NCBI GenBank assembly: GCA_900553305.1
Contig: USDI01000108.1
Location: 1-7,362 of the forward strand
DNA: 7,362 nt
DNA from: an uncultured Lachnospiraceae bacterium
GTDB taxonomy: Bacteria; Bacillota; Clostridia; Lachnospirales; Lachnospiraceae
Direction of reading: 5' to 3'
Below the pieces are notes generated by a model. That model saw nothing but the letters and a program-made list of their open reading frames with translations, made no database searches and was not told the origin of the DNA. A program made the position numbers and the translations under genes. Numbering within the stretch: position 1 is the stretch's first letter; the number at the start of each line of letters is the position of its first letter. Positions 6,025-7,362 of this stretch are shown here, piece by piece.

Positions 6025-6930
6025 GTGGGAGAAATGCTTACGCTCCAGGTCACCATCTTTTCGGTGATGGCAATAGGATTTTTGCTAAAGAAAATTAAAC
6101 TGATTTCAGCCAGGGGACAAAAGGAGATTACCGATCTGGTCATTAACCTGATTCTCCCGGCGAACATCATTACCAGTTTTATGACAGAAATCAGCACGGA
6201 CACCATTTCTGACTGTGCGTGGATTGCGGTGATTTCTATTGGCATACAGCTTATAGCACTGTTTTATGGGAATCTTTTTTTCCATAAAGAAAATGAGAAC
6301 CGGCTGAAATGTCTGAAATATGCTATTATCTGCTCCAATGCCGGATTTCTTGGGAATCCGGTTGCGGAGGGAGTATTCGGCCCGGTCGGTCTGATGCTTG
6401 CCAGCGTGTATCTCATTCCGCAGCGTATCATGATGTGGTCCGAAGGAATTGCTATTTTCTCCGGAGTATCCGATAAGAGGGCAACCCTGAAAAAGGTAGT
6501 GACGCATCCGTGTGTATTGGCCTGTTTTATTGGTTTTATTCTGATGGTTGGACAGATTAATTTACCGGCTGTGATTCTGACTCCGGTTCAGACGCTTGGC
6601 AGATGCAACACGGCACTTTCGATGATGGTGATTGGTATGATTCTCGCCGATATTGATGTAAAAACAATCCTCGACAAAACCGTGATCCGCTATACGATCC
6701 ACCGTCTCGTCATCATTCCAATCATGGTATACCTGGTATGTCGGCTTCTTCCTGTCAGCAGACTGGTCTGTGGAGTCAGCGTGCTTCTTGCAGCAATGCC
6801 TGCCGGTGCAACGACCAGTATGCTCGCTGCCAAGTATGACCGTGATCCGGAATTTGCAACAAAGCTTGTGGTATTTTCAACCCTGTGCTCTATTCCGGCA
6901 ATTATGATCTGGAGCAGTGTGCTGGTGTAA
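6025..6930 (+). CDS. AEC (auxin efflux carrier) family permease
   Basis: The 301-aa hydrophobic protein shows AEC-family features: an N-terminal bundle with LVINLILPANIITSF (38-52), the conserved CSNAGFLGNPVAEGVFG (103-119), a central cytoplasmic loop (about 145-158), and a second bundle with SMMVIGMILADID (199-211) and MPAGATTSMLAAKYDRDPE (258-276) with the family's late Pro/Ala/Thr-rich motif. The length is normal for bacterial members and about ten membrane segments fit. AEC proteins carry carboxylates such as malate or lactate, or auxin in plants; the substrate here is unknown. The GTG at 6025 is chosen because AGGAGA (6011-6016) lies 8 nt before it; the next in-frame ATG (6034) is too far from that site. 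It begins 26 nt after the MBL gene and is probably in its operon. Confidence 0.85.
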   Translation: MGEMLTLQVTIFSVMAIGFLLKKIKLISARGQKEITDLVINLILPANIITSFMTEISTDTISDCAWIAVISIGIQLIALFYGNLFFHKENENRLKCLKYAIICSNAGFLGNPVAEGVFGPVGLMLASVYLIPQRIMMWSEGIAIFSGVSDKRATLKKVVTHPCVLACFIGFILMVGQINLPAVILTPVQTLGRCNTALSMMVIGMILADIDVKTILDKTVIRYTIHRLVIIPIMVYLVCRLLPVSRLVCGVSVLLAAMPAGATTSMLAAKYDRDPEFATKLVVFSTLCSIPAIMIWSSVLV

Positions 6931-7070
6931 TGAGTGGTAAGTACAATTATCAATGCAGATCCTGTCAGCAAAGGTGATTTTAAATGGATTTTACAGCATA
7001 ATTTCGTGCACTGAAAAGCTACAAAAAAAGAAAAGAATAAAAATAGCTCGGAATAGTTAAAGAATGAATC

Positions 7071-7112
7071 AGGACCGTCTGATGCAGGAGACTGTGGAGG
7101 ACGGTTCTTTTT
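7071..7112 (+). terminator. Intrinsic terminator downstream of the AEC permease gene
   Basis: AGGACCGTC (7071-7079) pairs with GACGGTTCT (7100-7108), nine pairs with one G-U. CAG/CTG can form a small inner stem, and a T-run (7108-7112) follows. It lies about 140 nt behind the permease stop and would end that transcript. Confidence 0.65.
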
Positions 7113-7159
7113 CTGTTTTCAAGGTGCTGATTTCGAAGTTCATATTGCAAAAATAATTC

Positions 7160-7174
7160 AAGCAGAGGCTGCTT
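7160..7174 (+). repeat. Small hairpin AAGCAG-AGG-CTGCTT
   Basis: A 6-bp perfect stem with a 3-nt loop, followed by two more T. It is too short to call a terminator with confidence. Confidence 0.3.
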
Positions 7175-7196
7175 TTGCAGAACGGAAGTTAAATTT

Positions 7197-7215
7197 GCTA
7201 TTTACTGCTATTTAC
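7197..7215 (+). repeat. Tandem 9-mer GCTATTTAC x2 (10-bp period)
   Basis: GCTATTTAC occurs at 7197-7205 and 7207-7215, one base apart, that is on the same face of the DNA helix. This could be a protein-binding site pair or chance. Confidence 0.45.
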
Positions 7216-7227
7216 CGTTGAAAATGC

Positions 7228-7253
7228 CGATTTGCGAAAACGGGGCAAAATCG
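7228..7253 (+). repeat. Imperfect inverted repeat CGATTTGC / GCAAAATCG
   Basis: The arms 7228-7235 and 7245-7253 pair over eight positions with one bulged A (7247), around a 9-nt loop that contains AAAACGGG. A hairpin overlapping a repeated G-run just before a possible relaxase gene is the usual look of an oriT. Confidence 0.45.
7237..7250 (+). repeat. Direct repeat copy 1, AAAACGGGGCAAAA
   Basis: This 14-base sequence is identical to 7270-7283. The copies start 33 bp apart, close to three helical turns, and both are preceded by TGC a few bases upstream. Confidence 0.6.
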
Positions 7254-7269
7254 ACATATAAAAATGCAA

Positions 7270-7283
7270 AAAACGGGGCAAAA
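7270..7283 (+). repeat. Direct repeat copy 2, AAAACGGGGCAAAA
   Basis: Exact second copy of 7237-7250, followed by C and an A-rich stretch leading to the terminal ORF. Unlike copy 1 it is not flanked by a long inverted repeat. Confidence 0.6.
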
Positions 7284-7328
7284 CAAAATTGTTTATGGAT
7301 GGAAACAATGAAGGGGATAGAATGTACA

Positions 7329-7362
7329 ATGGCAATATTCAAATTGAAGATGTCACATTATG
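7329..7362 (+). CDS. 5' end of an ORF, possible MobA/MobL-type relaxase (partial)
   Basis: From ATG 7329 the frame reads MAIFKLKMSHY and runs off the window. AAGGGG (7311-7316) lies about 12 nt upstream, slightly far. MobA/MobL relaxases often begin MAI-(F/Y)-x-L followed by a short strand, and the repeats just upstream would suit an oriT, so a relaxase is my best guess. The evidence is only eleven residues. An overlapping frame starting at ATG 7322 (MYNGNIQIEDVTL) has a better-spaced RBS and is the main alternative. Confidence 0.3.
   Translation, partial: MAIFKLKMSHY

Larger units (their letters stand above)
6931..7328. other. Intergenic region with terminator and repeats, possible edge of a mobile element
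   Basis: About 400 nt without a convincing complete gene on either strand. The first 140 nt are A-rich and show nothing recognisable. They are followed by an intrinsic terminator (7071-7112), a small hairpin (7160-7174), a tandem repeat (7197-7215), an imperfect inverted repeat (7228-7253) and a 14-bp direct repeat pair (7237-7250 and 7270-7283), given separately. Confidence 0.6.

Noticed and set aside
7057..7221. Open frame on the + strand ending GADFEVHIAKIIQAEAAFAE...AIYR
   Set aside because: The translation of 7123-7218 looks protein-like (amphipathic helix), but there is no start codon or RBS and the frame runs through the terminator hairpin. It could be a decayed gene fragment, which I cannot support.
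7295..7362. Alternative starts at 7295/7322 reading MYNGNIQIEDVTL
   Set aside because: The RBS spacing is acceptable, but the sequence resembles no family N-terminus I know; the 7329 frame fits MobA/MobL better. Kept as the alternative, not as the main call.

Overview
The window looks like chromosomal DNA of a gut Clostridia (Firmicutes), most likely Lachnospiraceae. The basis is strong AGGAG/AAGGAGG ribosome binding sites, moderate to low GC that changes from gene to gene, and a cytoplasmic GH120-type xylosidase. The genus cannot be fixed from the sequence. All supported genes lie on the + strand.

Left part (1-2974): the 3' end of a gene, possibly a P-loop kinase, runs to base 93. A promoter (85-113) overlaps its last codons and starts a leader of about 250 nt. 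The leader encodes a 20-codon Tyr/Met-rich peptide (140-202), then carries segments that can fold in competing ways, and ends in a strong intrinsic terminator (315-350) just before a tandem-GNAT acetyltransferase gene (377-1384). A membrane-anchored alpha/beta hydrolase gene (1403-2974) follows after 18 nt. The layout is that of translation-controlled transcription attenuation, as known from inducible antibiotic-resistance genes. The pairings worked out here give a consistent model: a ribosome stalled in the leader ORF lets an antiterminator form, while uninterrupted translation gives termination. I consider this the most interesting part of the window.

Middle part (3074-6930): a GH120 beta-xylosidase-family protein with both catalytic carboxylates present is followed by a 28-nt hairpin stem whose loop and right side overlap a promoter (5092-5120). 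That promoter serves a metallo-beta-lactamase-fold hydrolase (5174-5998) and an AEC-family permease (6025-6930), probably co-transcribed. The xylosidase would release xylose from imported xylo-oligosaccharides in the cytoplasm. The substrates of the hydrolase and permease cannot be read from the sequence.

Right end (6931-7362): 391 nt without a convincing complete gene. It holds an intrinsic terminator (7071-7112), a tandem 9-mer, a pair of 14-bp direct repeats exactly 33 bp apart, one of them inside an imperfect inverted repeat, and finally the start of an ORF whose first residues (MAIFKLKMSHY) fit the N-terminus of MobA/MobL relaxases. This may be the edge of a mobilizable element with its oriT, but only 11 residues are visible and the call is tentative.
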